Of a stretch of DNA of 32,671 nucleotides, positions 25,543-32,533 are shown one piece after another. Source of the DNA: Planctomicrobium piriforme. GTDB taxonomy: Bacteria > Planctomycetota > Planctomycetia > Planctomycetales > Planctomycetaceae. Under the pieces are notes generated by a model that worked only from the letters and a program-made list of their open reading frames with translations, had not been told where the DNA came from and searched no databases. The DNA is taken from NCBI GenBank assembly GCA_945860955.1, contig CAMATH010000096.1:1-32671 (forward strand). Direction: 5' to 3'. Numbering within the stretch: position 1 is the stretch's first letter; each line of letters starts with the position of its first letter. Both the position numbers and the translations under genes were made by a program.

Positions 25543-26070
25543 TCAGGTTCCCAATGTCGACAGTTTGCTTCCCAGACATTCCAAGAGCAGGCACCGCGCC
25601 CGTTGCAGCCGTTTCTTCACGGTTTCGGCATTCACCCCCAGTCGTTCCACGATCTCGGCAGGGAGCAGTTCTTCCTGGTACCGCAAGTCCACCGCGCTGC
25701 GGCAGGTCTCGGGGAGACGATCGAGGCAATCTCGCAGGGCGCTCAACTTGTCATCGAGCGTGTCCCCCGGCAATTTATGAACTTCGTTCATGCGATCTTC
25801 GATGCGGAGCAGAGTCTCTTCCTCGCACAGCCGAGGCAGACGATTCGCCCCCCGCCTCGCGGACAGCACCAGCATCCGGGCGATTCCCCGCAACCAGGGA
25901 CCGAACGGACGTGTGCGGTCGAAGCGGTCGATCGTCCGCCAGGCGGTGATGGTCGTTTCCTGAAACAGGTCGTCAGCCATCCCGGGGTCGCGAACCACCG
26001 ACCGCAGATAGGTCATCAGCATGTCGGCGTGTTCACGAATCAGAATTTCGAACAGGTCTTGTGGATTCAT
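25543..26070 (-). CDS. ECF-type RNA polymerase sigma factor
   Basis: The 175-residue protein is a typical ECF sigma factor. Region 2 spans about residues 5-75, with ADDLFQETTITAWRTIDRFD and FGPWLRGIARMLVL, and region 4 spans about 115-170, with LPETCRSAVDLRYQEELLPAEIVERL and NAETVKKRLQRAR as the recognition helix. It belongs to the broad planctomycete/verrucomicrobial ECF type. The ATG at 26070 is chosen because the family-like N-terminus MNPQDLFEILI starts there, and a longer open frame upstream is basic and unrelated. It leads an operon with the probable anti-sigma gene and the redoxin-monooxygenase gene. A 10-bp dyad lies 27 bases upstream and may control it. Confidence 0.9.
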   Translation of the reverse strand: MNPQDLFEILIREHADMLMTYLRSVVRDPGMADDLFQETTITAWRTIDRFDRTRPFGPWLRGIARMLVLSARRGANRLPRLCEEETLLRIEDRMNEVHKLPGDTLDDKLSALRDCLDRLPETCRSAVDLRYQEELLPAEIVERLGVNAETVKKRLQRARCLLLECLGSKLSTLGT

Positions 26071-26096
26071 GGCGGGTTTTCGACTGGGAGAGCGAA

Positions 26097-26127
26097 CGTG
26101 AATTCGCGGCGGCGTCACGAATTCACG
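26097..26127. promoter_or_regulatory. Perfect 10-bp dyad upstream of the ECF operon
   Basis: CGTGAATTCG (26097-26106) and CGAATTCACG (26118-26127) are perfect inverted repeats separated by 11 bases. Their near edge is 27 bases before the sigma-factor start codon. The centre-to-centre spacing of 21 bases is two helical turns, as expected for a dimeric protein binding site, but a transcript hairpin is also possible. Confidence 0.5.
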
Positions 26128-26185
26128 GCGATTTGGATGGTACAAAGTTGTTTCCAGGAAATTCAAAGTGACGACGTTCCTCGCC

Positions 26186-27883
26186 CTACCGCCGTTTCCC
26201 GCCCCCCTTGTTTCCCCCTTTTCCCTGCGGCTTCTGCACGTTGTTCTGCGGTCGCGACGGAGCCGTCTGATGGGGTTGATGTGATCGTTGAGTCGACGGG
26301 GCGTTCTTCGATCCATGGTTCGCATTCGGCTTCAGAATCGACGGCTGAGAATTGTTCTGACGGGCCTGCTGTTGAACACCTCCCCAGTGAGCATCGAGCG
26401 ACTGATTGGCGGCGGCGATCTGCTGATCATTCATTTGCCGATAGCGGCTACTCGATTGCATTCCCTTGAGGTTGTTCGTCGATTGCGACCGACTCGAAGA
26501 GGCCTGAGGCGACCGGGTCGAGTTGGTTTTCGGTTCTCCGTCGGCGAATGTCTCCGATTTCGTCCCTTCGGGGGTCGTGACGGTCTTGGTAATTCCGTCC
26601 TTCGTGATATCGGTTTCGACCGTCGCGGTTCCAGCCCCCGTAGTCACACTGTTCGTTTTGGAGGCGCTGCCATTCCCGTCGCCGGTAAGGTTCTTCTCTT
26701 TTTCGCGACTCACGTCGATGCTGCCGGCTGTCGTGTCGAGCGAAGTCTCCACATTGCGGCTGGTTGTCACTCCCGATCCCGACTTGTTGACGCTCCCGGA
26801 TGCTTCACGCGTGCCGACTCCTCCAGTCCCGTTGCTGGTCGCCACGCCCCCGGCCGCCTGTGTGTTGTAAGTCGCGCCGGTGTCAGTTTTCGTCACCTGT
26901 CCGCCAGCGGCCCCGGCTCCCGCGACCTTCGTTCCGTTGGGCGTGACAACCACACCGGCACCAGCGGCTCCCGCCTGGGTGGTGTTGCCATTCGTCGTCT
27001 TGCCAGCGACTGCTCCCCCGGCACCAGAGACGGTGTTGCCATTCGGACCGGTCACCTGCTTCGCCCCCGCGCCAGCGGCCGCCGACGTGGTGCCATTCTG
27101 ATAGGTCACTCCCCCACCGGCGCTTTGGATTGTCGCTGTTTGGCCTTCCGGCCCCGTGACGGTGGTTGTCGTCGCTCCGGTTCCTGCCGCCGCCGTTTGT
27201 GTGGCCGGGTAGGCCGTCCCCGTCGCGGCGACATAGGCGGACTGTAGCTCCGCGACCGCCAAGGGAGCGACCGCGACGGCTGCCACTCGTCGGGCGGCGG
27301 CAACCCAAGGGACTCCATAGGGTGCCGCAGGCGTCGTTCCGCCGGTTTGTGTTGGAACGGGCTGAGACTCGGCATTCCTCCCCTCCGCCATGGCTGCATC
27401 CACCTTCCCCCGCACCGATTCGATGGCTGTCCAAACGTCTTCGAGCTGGTGTTTGGCGGCGATTCCCAGCAATGTGGTATTGGGAAGATGCGTCGCGAGC
27501 CGTTTCAGAACCTCGGGATAGCGTTGCAGCGCGACCACACTCTCGGGAAGGTCGGCGGTCGCGGCCCGCCGGGGGTCAGCCGCCAGTTCGATCGCCCCCG
27601 GGTTTTGGGCGGCGTCCAGAATCTGTTCGATCAGTGGATCAGGATATAGGGCAATGCCTCCCACCAAGGTTTCCAGAGCGACAGTTGAAAATTTGGGAAC
27701 GGCCGTCGCGTCGACCGTAAGAATCTTTCGAGCCACTTTCGCCGCGTCGATCGCCTGAGTGGTCCGAGGAGGTTGGGCAGACACAGTTGCCGGAGCGGTT
27801 CCCGCCAAAACCCCCAAAGTGGCCGACACCACCAACCCGCGGCCGCGATTTGAAATCCAGTTGCGAAACGATCGAGAATTCAT
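26186..27883 (-). CDS. Secreted DUF3300-like protein with Gly/Thr/Ala-rich repeats
   Basis: The 565-residue protein has a signal peptide (about 1-36, ending VSAQ). A DUF3300-like domain follows at about 66-165, with LETLVGGIALYPDPLIEQIL and LQRYPEVLKRL. From about 220 to 420 it is low-complexity, with imperfect repeats such as TGPNGNTVSGAGG and TPNGTKVAGAGAAGG. The last 125 residues are Ser/Gln/Asn-rich and end in a strongly basic Gly/Lys tail. The first domain is shared with secreted proteins of unknown function. The repeats suggest a surface or matrix-exposed protein. It ends 115 bases before the ECF gene on the same strand and has a dyad 87 bases upstream of its own start. The exact function is unknown. 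Confidence 0.75.
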   Translation of the reverse strand: MNSRSFRNWISNRGRGLVVSATLGVLAGTAPATVSAQPPRTTQAIDAAKVARKILTVDATAVPKFSTVALETLVGGIALYPDPLIEQILDAAQNPGAIELAADPRRAATADLPESVVALQRYPEVLKRLATHLPNTTLLGIAAKHQLEDVWTAIESVRGKVDAAMAEGRNAESQPVPTQTGGTTPAAPYGVPWVAAARRVAAVAVAPLAVAELQSAYVAATGTAYPATQTAAAGTGATTTTVTGPEGQTATIQSAGGGVTYQNGTTSAAAGAGAKQVTGPNGNTVSGAGGAVAGKTTNGNTTQAGAAGAGVVVTPNGTKVAGAGAAGGQVTKTDTGATYNTQAAGGVATSNGTGGVGTREASGSVNKSGSGVTTSRNVETSLDTTAGSIDVSREKEKNLTGDGNGSASKTNSVTTGAGTATVETDITKDGITKTVTTPEGTKSETFADGEPKTNSTRSPQASSSRSQSTNNLKGMQSSSRYRQMNDQQIAAANQSLDAHWGGVQQQARQNNSQPSILKPNANHGSKNAPSTQRSHQPHQTAPSRPQNNVQKPQGKGGNKGGGKRR

Positions 27884-27969
27884 GATGACTCCCTGGGAAT
27901 TGGCCGGGATCCGCTCGGGAACCGGGCCGGCTGAGACTTGCCGGGCAGCCAGTGAGGGCTGAGTCGGCG

Positions 27970-27991
27970 ACGCGAACGAAACTGTTCGCGT
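27970..27991. promoter_or_regulatory. 8-bp dyad upstream of the DUF3300-like gene
   Basis: ACGCGAAC (27970-27977) and GTTCGCGT (27984-27991) are perfect inverted repeats with a 6-base centre GAAACT. They lie between the ompH terminator and the DUF3300-like start, where a promoter must sit. An operator or a leader hairpin is possible. The rest of the 27884-28219 gap shows only the terminator listed separately. Confidence 0.35.
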
Positions 27992-28100
27992 TCAACAGCT
28001 ATTGGTGTCGCAACCGACGAAAGGGGACAGGAATCGGAACAGATTCTTGAAATTCTCCAGGGAATGTCTGTTTTGTCGGGCCGCAGGGATAAAACGCAAA

Positions 28101-28135
28101 CACCCCGGCACCAGGCGTGACCTGATGACGGGGTG
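28101..28135 (-). terminator. Probable intrinsic terminator after the OmpH-like gene
   Basis: The minus-strand transcript would form a stem of 14 pairs with one mismatch and one G-U pair around a 5-base loop (outer arms CACCCCG/CGGGGTG). A T-rich run with interruptions (TTTGCGTTTT) follows. It lies 84 bases after the OmpH-like stop and separates that gene from the DUF3300-like gene. Confidence 0.65.
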
Positions 28136-28219
28136 AGTGTGAAGAATTTGTGAGCGCAGTCGTGATCGAAAACGCGTGGCTGGCTTGGAACCAGCGAGAC
28201 ACGGGAAGTGGCTGCCGCG

Positions 28220-29011
28220 CTATTTTGTCGCTTTGCGGGGGGCCGCTTCGGTGGTGCGTTTTGGTGGCGTGTTCGCTGGGACCGAAGGGGCCGATTTGGT
28301 TCCGGTCGTGGGTTTCGCGGCCGGTTTGGTTCCGTCCGCCGTCGTCGCTTTGGGTTTGCCGGCGTTCGATCCACCGGCCGGTCGAACATCCGCCGAGGCG
28401 TCGTACTTCTGATTCAGGTACTGAATCATCGCGTCGGTGATGTCTTCGCGGTTCCGATGCCAAGTCACCGACTGCAACATGACGCCTTGGAGGTCGTTGG
28501 GATTATCGCTCCCTTCCGGCAATTCCCGGGCGTTCAAGACAAACGAATAACCATTGGTCTCGGCGAACTTGTCCAGTGCCTTGCGGACGATACTGTACAT
28601 CTCGGCCTGGATTTCGAGCTGGCGACGGCCGATTTGCTGCTTCGAAACGGCGACGAAAACCTTGGCGGTCGACTCGAGGCGAATCGCCTCTTCTTGCTTC
28701 GACAGGTACTCTTCACTGTCGATTTCCAGTTGCTGCTCACGCACATCTTGCGCGAGCGAGATTTTCTGTTGTTGCATCTGCTGAAACTTCTGGTCCTTCG
28801 TCAACTTCAATTCCTTCAGCTCTTCGATCATCTGCTGGAACTGGTGTGACTCTCCGAAGACTCTCTCCAGATCGATGATGGCGATCTTCTGGGGGGGAGC
28901 CGGTCGGGCCTCCGTTTTCTCTTTGGTTTGCGCCGAGGCACGCTCAGCGGGAAGAATCCCCAGGGCAAGGGACGAGGTGCCGACGACGGCCAACAGAAGC
29001 AACTTCTTCAC
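28220..29011 (-). CDS. OmpH/Skp family periplasmic chaperone-like protein
   Basis: The 263-residue protein has a signal peptide (1-28, ending ASAQ). The OmpH/Skp pattern follows: KIAIIDLERVFGESHQF at about 42-58, a long charged coiled-coil with many Gln/Lys/Glu (about 60-150), and YSFVLNARELPE near 165-177 leading back to a final strand. Skp-type chaperones hold unfolded outer-membrane proteins in the periplasm. After about residue 212 the protein carries a Pro/Lys/Thr/Ala-rich tail absent from E. coli Skp, as in many planctomycete homologues. The start is GTG at 29011, the only one that gives the intact signal peptide. A minus-strand terminator follows. Confidence 0.87.
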   Translation of the reverse strand: MKKLLLLAVVGTSSLALGILPAERASAQTKEKTEARPAPPQKIAIIDLERVFGESHQFQQMIEELKELKLTKDQKFQQMQQQKISLAQDVREQQLEIDSEEYLSKQEEAIRLESTAKVFVAVSKQQIGRRQLEIQAEMYSIVRKALDKFAETNGYSFVLNARELPEGSDNPNDLQGVMLQSVTWHRNREDITDAMIQYLNQKYDASADVRPAGGSNAGKPKATTADGTKPAAKPTTGTKSAPSVPANTPPKRTTEAAPRKATK

Positions 29012-29342
29012 GGCAAGGAGACTCCGTGGGGGAATACGGAAGGGACGAGAAAGTGGAGATGAACCAAGGGGCAGGATCAGGGGGAGATGTGAAGACCCGC
29101 TATATGGCAGTAATTGGAAAATCGGTCAAGATGAAATGGTCGAGCGAACATGGTTGTGAGTCCTGGGGCTGCCCACAGTGGGGGATTGGAACGGCGGAGG
29201 CACAGCGGGGGCGTTGTGGCGCGCCGGGACGGCGCCGCTGGATCCGTGGGGGATATCGCGCGGGTGGGTCGTCAGTTCCGAGCTGGCGAAACAAATGTGC
29301 GTGCCACGACACAATGCGAGGACGGAGCGCCTTCCGTCCGAC

Positions 29343-29592
29343 GGGAGGGCGAGGCTCCTGCCGAGCCGCCGCTGCGCTTCAGCACAACGAAAACCGTTCT
29401 CCGGGCAGCGCTCGACCCGCGTTGCGTCGGAAGCCGCCGCTGGATTCGCTTCGGCCCAAACGCGGGCTTGGGCCGCCGTCGACGTTGATTGGAATCGGAC
29501 AATACGGTTTGATCGGATGTCGAGCGCAGCCCAGACAACGGTTTCTGGTGGGTGATCGCACACTGGCGGCTCGGCAGGAGCCTCGCCCTCCC
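29343..29592. mobile_element. Foldback (MITE-like) element 1
   Basis: This 250-bp element has 28-base perfect terminal inverted repeats (29343-29370 and 29565-29592) that start GGGAGGGCGAGGCTCC. The inverted similarity continues imperfectly inward for about 70 bases, so the whole element can fold on itself. It has no coding capacity of its own. I recall this type of sequence as a dispersed intergenic repeat in planctomycete genomes, where it gives spurious peptides such as EGEAPAEP and GGRGSCRA. That recollection is not checked here. Confidence 0.75.
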
Positions 29593-29814
29593 ATCGCGTC
29601 GAGCGCGCCCCTTCCACGTTGTTTGTCCGGCGGTTGTTCATTGGGGGTCGCGCGGTGAATGACTCGATGAAAAACAGAATCGAATCCGTTCTGACACCCG
29701 TCTACTGGGAATGCCATAACGGCCGAAATCAGACAGTGGGATCCAGAGATCTGGATGTCCGGAGACTAGAAACGGGTAAACCAAAATATATTGGGATTAT
29801 TTACATTCGGAAAG

Positions 29815-29843
29815 TTGACCACGGGGAATCCGCTGCATTACCA
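29815..29843 (+). promoter_or_regulatory. Possible promoter of the PEP-CTERM gene
   Basis: TTGACC (29815-29820) and a weak TTACCA (29838-29843) are 17 bases apart, directly after an AT-rich patch. The same two hexamers and spacing are kept in the second unit (TTGACC at 31855-31860). If used, the leader would be about 300 bases. Confidence 0.35.
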
Positions 29844-30145
29844 TCAGCCGTCGCGCATGTGTTGCCTTGGGCAAACTCGTGTTTTCCGGTGGATCCGGTC
29901 TTCGAAAGGAAGGGCCGGATTGTCGGGAATCGTGTGGCGTGTGGCGTGTGGATTCGGAGTGCGGATTGTCCCCGATTCGATTCCCGTGAATTGCGGAATT
30001 GGGCAACCGATGTGGACCCGGTGGTATAGTGCCGTCGGGGCTTGAGGGTTGGCCCGGGCGGGTCGACAAACCTGCGGCGGATGTTCCGCTGTCGGCTGTA
30101 ATGGATGACTGCACCGCTGTTGTGCAATTATGCAGGAGATCTTCG

Positions 30146-30862
30146 ATGAGCGACAACCACGAGAACAAGACCCCGTTCGAACGCCGGCTGGCGGGCTACG
30201 CGCTGGCCTGCGGAGCGGCCGTGCTGGGGGCCAACCAGGCCGACGCCGGCGTCCACTACAGCGGTCCCCTCAATCAGAGCTATGGTCCGATTCCGGTAGC
30301 GGGGACATCAGATCCTACCAACACTGTTGAAGTAGACTTCAATGGCGACTCGAACTTGGACTTCATCGCCGTAAACGGCTTCGATGACAATGAGGATCCT
30401 TTCGACGGTGATGCCGACATCGTGCGTGGACTCGTCGGCGCCAGCGCTGGGATCGTTTTTGACAACGTCCTGGGAGACGGTTTCGCCGCGAACTTGTCTG
30501 CCGGGACCCTGATCAGTGGGGCGTCTGACTTTGGCAAAACGACTCAAAAGCTGAGCATCGACTCCGTTCCGACTCCGTCCATTGGCGCGGCAGCTCCCTG
30601 GAATGCCGGGGCGAGCGGCTATGTTGGGGTCTCGTTCTTTACCAATGGCGGCGCGGACATCAACTTCGGCTGGGTCGAACTCGAAATCGGCAGCGGCTAC
30701 GAAGTGATTCTGAAGGGCTACGCGTACGAAGATGTGCCTCTCACCGCAATCGTGACTGGAGCCATTCCCGAGCCCTCGTCGCTGGCCCTGCTGGCCTGTG
30801 GTGCCGCCGGCGTCTTCGCCCTGAACGCCGCCCGCAAACGCCGCGTCGCGAAATCCGCCTAG
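30146..30862 (+). CDS. PEP-CTERM sorting-signal protein
   Basis: The 238-residue protein has a signal peptide (about 1-35, cleaved near ADAG), a mature domain of about 170 residues without a recognised family, and a C-terminal PEP-CTERM signal: IPEPSS at 207-212, a hydrophobic stretch (213-226) and the basic RKRR (230-233). Proteins with this tail are processed by exosortase and exported to the cell surface or matrix; no exosortase gene is in the window. Asp-rich segments such as DFNGDSNLDF (about 64-73) and DDNEDPFDGDAD could bind calcium. The start ATG has AGGAG 7 bases upstream. A truncated second copy lies 2033 bases downstream. A strong terminator follows. Confidence 0.88.
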   Translation: MSDNHENKTPFERRLAGYALACGAAVLGANQADAGVHYSGPLNQSYGPIPVAGTSDPTNTVEVDFNGDSNLDFIAVNGFDDNEDPFDGDADIVRGLVGASAGIVFDNVLGDGFAANLSAGTLISGASDFGKTTQKLSIDSVPTPSIGAAAPWNAGASGYVGVSFFTNGGADINFGWVELEIGSGYEVILKGYAYEDVPLTAIVTGAIPEPSSLALLACGAAGVFALNAARKRRVAKSA

Positions 30863-30908
30863 TTTTCGCCGCCAAGCCTGGCGATTGTCCACAGGCGGGA
30901 AATGATGC

Positions 30909-30955
30909 AACGGGGGGCGGAACCAGTTTGGGTTCTGTCCCCCGTTTTGTTTTTC
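30909..30955 (+). terminator. Intrinsic terminator after the PEP-CTERM gene
   Basis: A 16-bp stem with two G-T pairs (30909-30924 with 30931-30946; outer arms AACGGGGG/CCCCCGTT, inner GGAACC/GGTTCT) and a 6-base loop AGTTTG is followed by a T-rich tail (TTTTGTTTTT). It ends just before foldback element 2. Confidence 0.85.
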
Positions 30956-30958
30956 CCC

Positions 30959-31209
30959 GGGTCGTCGAGGCTCCTGCCGAGCTGCCGCTGCACTTCCGCT
31001 TACCGAATACCGTTCTCCGGGCAGCGCTCGACCCGCGTTGCGTCGGAAGCCGCCGCTGGATTCGCTTCGGCCCAAACGCGGGTTTGGGGGGCGCCACGCC
31101 ATCGGTTTCCATCCGACAACACGGCTTGATCGGATGTCGAGCGCAGCCCAGACAACGGTTTTCGGCGGGCGATCGCACACCGGCGGCTCTGCAGGAGCCT
31201 CGCCCTCCC
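30959..31209. mobile_element. Foldback (MITE-like) element 2
   Basis: The 251-bp second copy has a right repeat at 31182-31209 that differs from element 1 at one position, and a more degenerate left repeat at 30959-30986. Its left inner part (31009-31082) is identical over 74 bases to element 1 (29393-29466), while its right half resembles element 3. It abuts the PEP-CTERM terminator. Confidence 0.7.
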
Positions 31210-31398
31210 GTGGTGTCGACTGCGCCCCGGAATACGGTTTTTGTCTTGCGGAGGCACAGCGGTGGCGTTGCGGCGCACCTGGACGGCACCGCTTGACGCG
31301 CGTGGGGGATATCGCGCGGGTGGGGCGTCAGTTCCGAGCCGGCGAAACCAATGTGCGTGCCACGACACAATGCGCGGACGGAGCGCAATCCGCCCGAC

Positions 31399-31649
31399 GG
31401 GAGGGCGAGGCTCCTGCCGAGCCGCCGCTGCGTTTCCACACACCGAAAACCATTCTCCGGGCAGCGCTCGACCCGCGTTCCCTCGGCGGCCGCCGCCGGA
31501 TTCGCGGTGATCCAAACACGGGTTTGGGGGTGGCCACGATATCGGTTTCCATCCGACAACACGGTTTGATCGGATGTCGAGCGCTGCCCAGACAACGGTT
31601 TCTGGTGGGCGATCGCACACTGGCGGCTCGGCAGGAGCCTCGCCCTCCC
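31399..31649. mobile_element. Foldback (MITE-like) element 3
   Basis: This 251-bp element has perfect 28-base terminal inverted repeats (31399-31426 and 31622-31649) identical to those of element 1. It occupies the same place in the second tandem unit as element 1 does in the first. Its central part differs from element 1, but its right half agrees with element 2. Confidence 0.75.
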
Positions 31650-32178
31650 GTCGCGTCGAGCGCGCCCCGTTCACGTCGTTTTTCTGGCGGTTGTCGATTG
31701 GGGGCCGCGCGGTGAATGACTCGACGAACAACAGAGTCCAAACAGATCCAACACCCGTCCTTAAGGGAATACAATTACGACCAGCAACCGACAAGCGGAT
31801 CCAGAGATCCAAATCGAGTAAACCAAACGTAATAAATATTTCATATCTGTAAAGTTGACCACGGGGAATCGGCTGCATTACCATCCGCCGCTGCGCACGT
31901 GTTGCCTTGGGCAAACTCGTGTTTCCCGGTGGATCCGGTCTTCGAAAGGAAGGGCCTGGTTGTTGGGAATCGCGTGGCGTGTGAATTCGGAGTGCTGATT
32001 GTCCCCGATTCGATTCCCGTGAATTGCGGACTTGGGCAACCGAAGTGGACCCGGTGGTTTGTTGCCGCCGGGGCTTGAGGGTTGGCCCAAGCGGGTCAAC
32101 CAACCTGCGGCGGATGTTCCGCTGTGGGCTGTGTTGGATGACTGCACCGCTGATGTGCAACTTTGCAGGAGATCTTCG

Positions 32179-32533
32179 ATGAGCGACAACCACGAGAACA
32201 AGACCCCATTCGAACGCCGCTTGGCGGGCTACGCGCTGGCCTGCGGAGCGGCCGTGCTGGGGGCCAACCAGGCCGACGCCGGCATCCACTACAGCGGTCC
32301 CCTCAATCAGAGCTACGGTCCGATTCCAGTGGACGGGACATCAGATGCAACCAATACGCTCTCTCTGGACGTCAATGGCGACTCAGAGTTTGACTTCATC
32401 GCAGTAAACTTCTTCGACGACGACAATGGCGACACTGTTGCCGATTTCGTATACGGTGCCGCTGGCGGCAGTTTCTCAACCGCGTTGGACCCCGCCTTTC
32501 TTCCCGATGACCAAGTTGCCGCCAACTTATCCG
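32179..32533 (+). pseudogene. Second PEP-CTERM gene, interrupted by an insertion
   Basis: The first 56 residues match the upstream PEP-CTERM protein at 54 positions (differences at residues 36 and 52), covering the whole signal peptide. After that the mature part diverges quickly, although DVNGDSEFDFIAVN and the segment VAANLSG still align. Right after that segment, near 32534, the similarity stops and the sequence changes to what looks like an insertion-sequence end. The frame stays open to the window edge but is no longer related. The 3' part, if it survives, lies beyond the window. The Shine-Dalgarno AGGAG and its spacing are kept. Confidence 0.7.

Larger units (their letters stand above)
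29012..30145. other. Long non-coding stretch of repeats and a conserved leader
   Basis: No reading frame here looks like a real protein; the open frames are short and lie over repeats. Positions 29012-29193 are the upstream region of the OmpH-like gene. From 29194 the sequence belongs to a tandem unit that recurs at 31248, including a foldback element (29343-29592). An AT-rich patch (29781-29810) and a conserved leader of the PEP-CTERM gene (about 29811-30145) follow. The leader contains the small dyad TTGCC-TTG-GGCAA (29862-29874), kept in both copies. Confidence 0.6.
29194..31247. repeat. First unit of an approximately 2.05-kb tandem duplication
   Basis: Sequence starting GCGGAGGCACAGCGG at 29194 recurs at 31248 and stays alignable through the foldback element, the downstream flank, the promoter region and the start of the PEP-CTERM gene. 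The offset drifts from 2054 to 2056 to 2040 to 2033, showing small insertions and deletions. The unit contains foldback elements 1 and 2, one intact PEP-CTERM gene and its terminator. Confidence 0.75.
31248..32533. repeat. Second unit of the tandem duplication, interrupted
   Basis: This is the second copy of the unit at 29194. It carries foldback element 3, the leader and the first part of the second PEP-CTERM gene. The AT-rich patch (about 31821-31850) is diverged, while the leader from TTGACC to the start codon is well kept. The similarity to the first unit stops near 32534, where a foreign-looking sequence begins. From 30863 to 32178 no protein gene is supported. Confidence 0.7.

Noticed and set aside
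30025-30030. TATAGT as a -10 element closer to the PEP-CTERM gene
   Set aside because: The same place in the second unit reads TTTGTT, and no -35 at a normal distance was found.
29343-31649. A CRISPR array or direct-repeat array
   Set aside because: The repeats are long inverted-repeat elements and large duplicated blocks without regular short spacers. No cas genes are present.
31000-32289. A 429-codon open frame on the minus strand over the tandem repeats
   Set aside because: It runs through the foldback elements and the antisense of the PEP-CTERM leader and start. Its peptides repeat because the DNA repeats, so it is not a gene.
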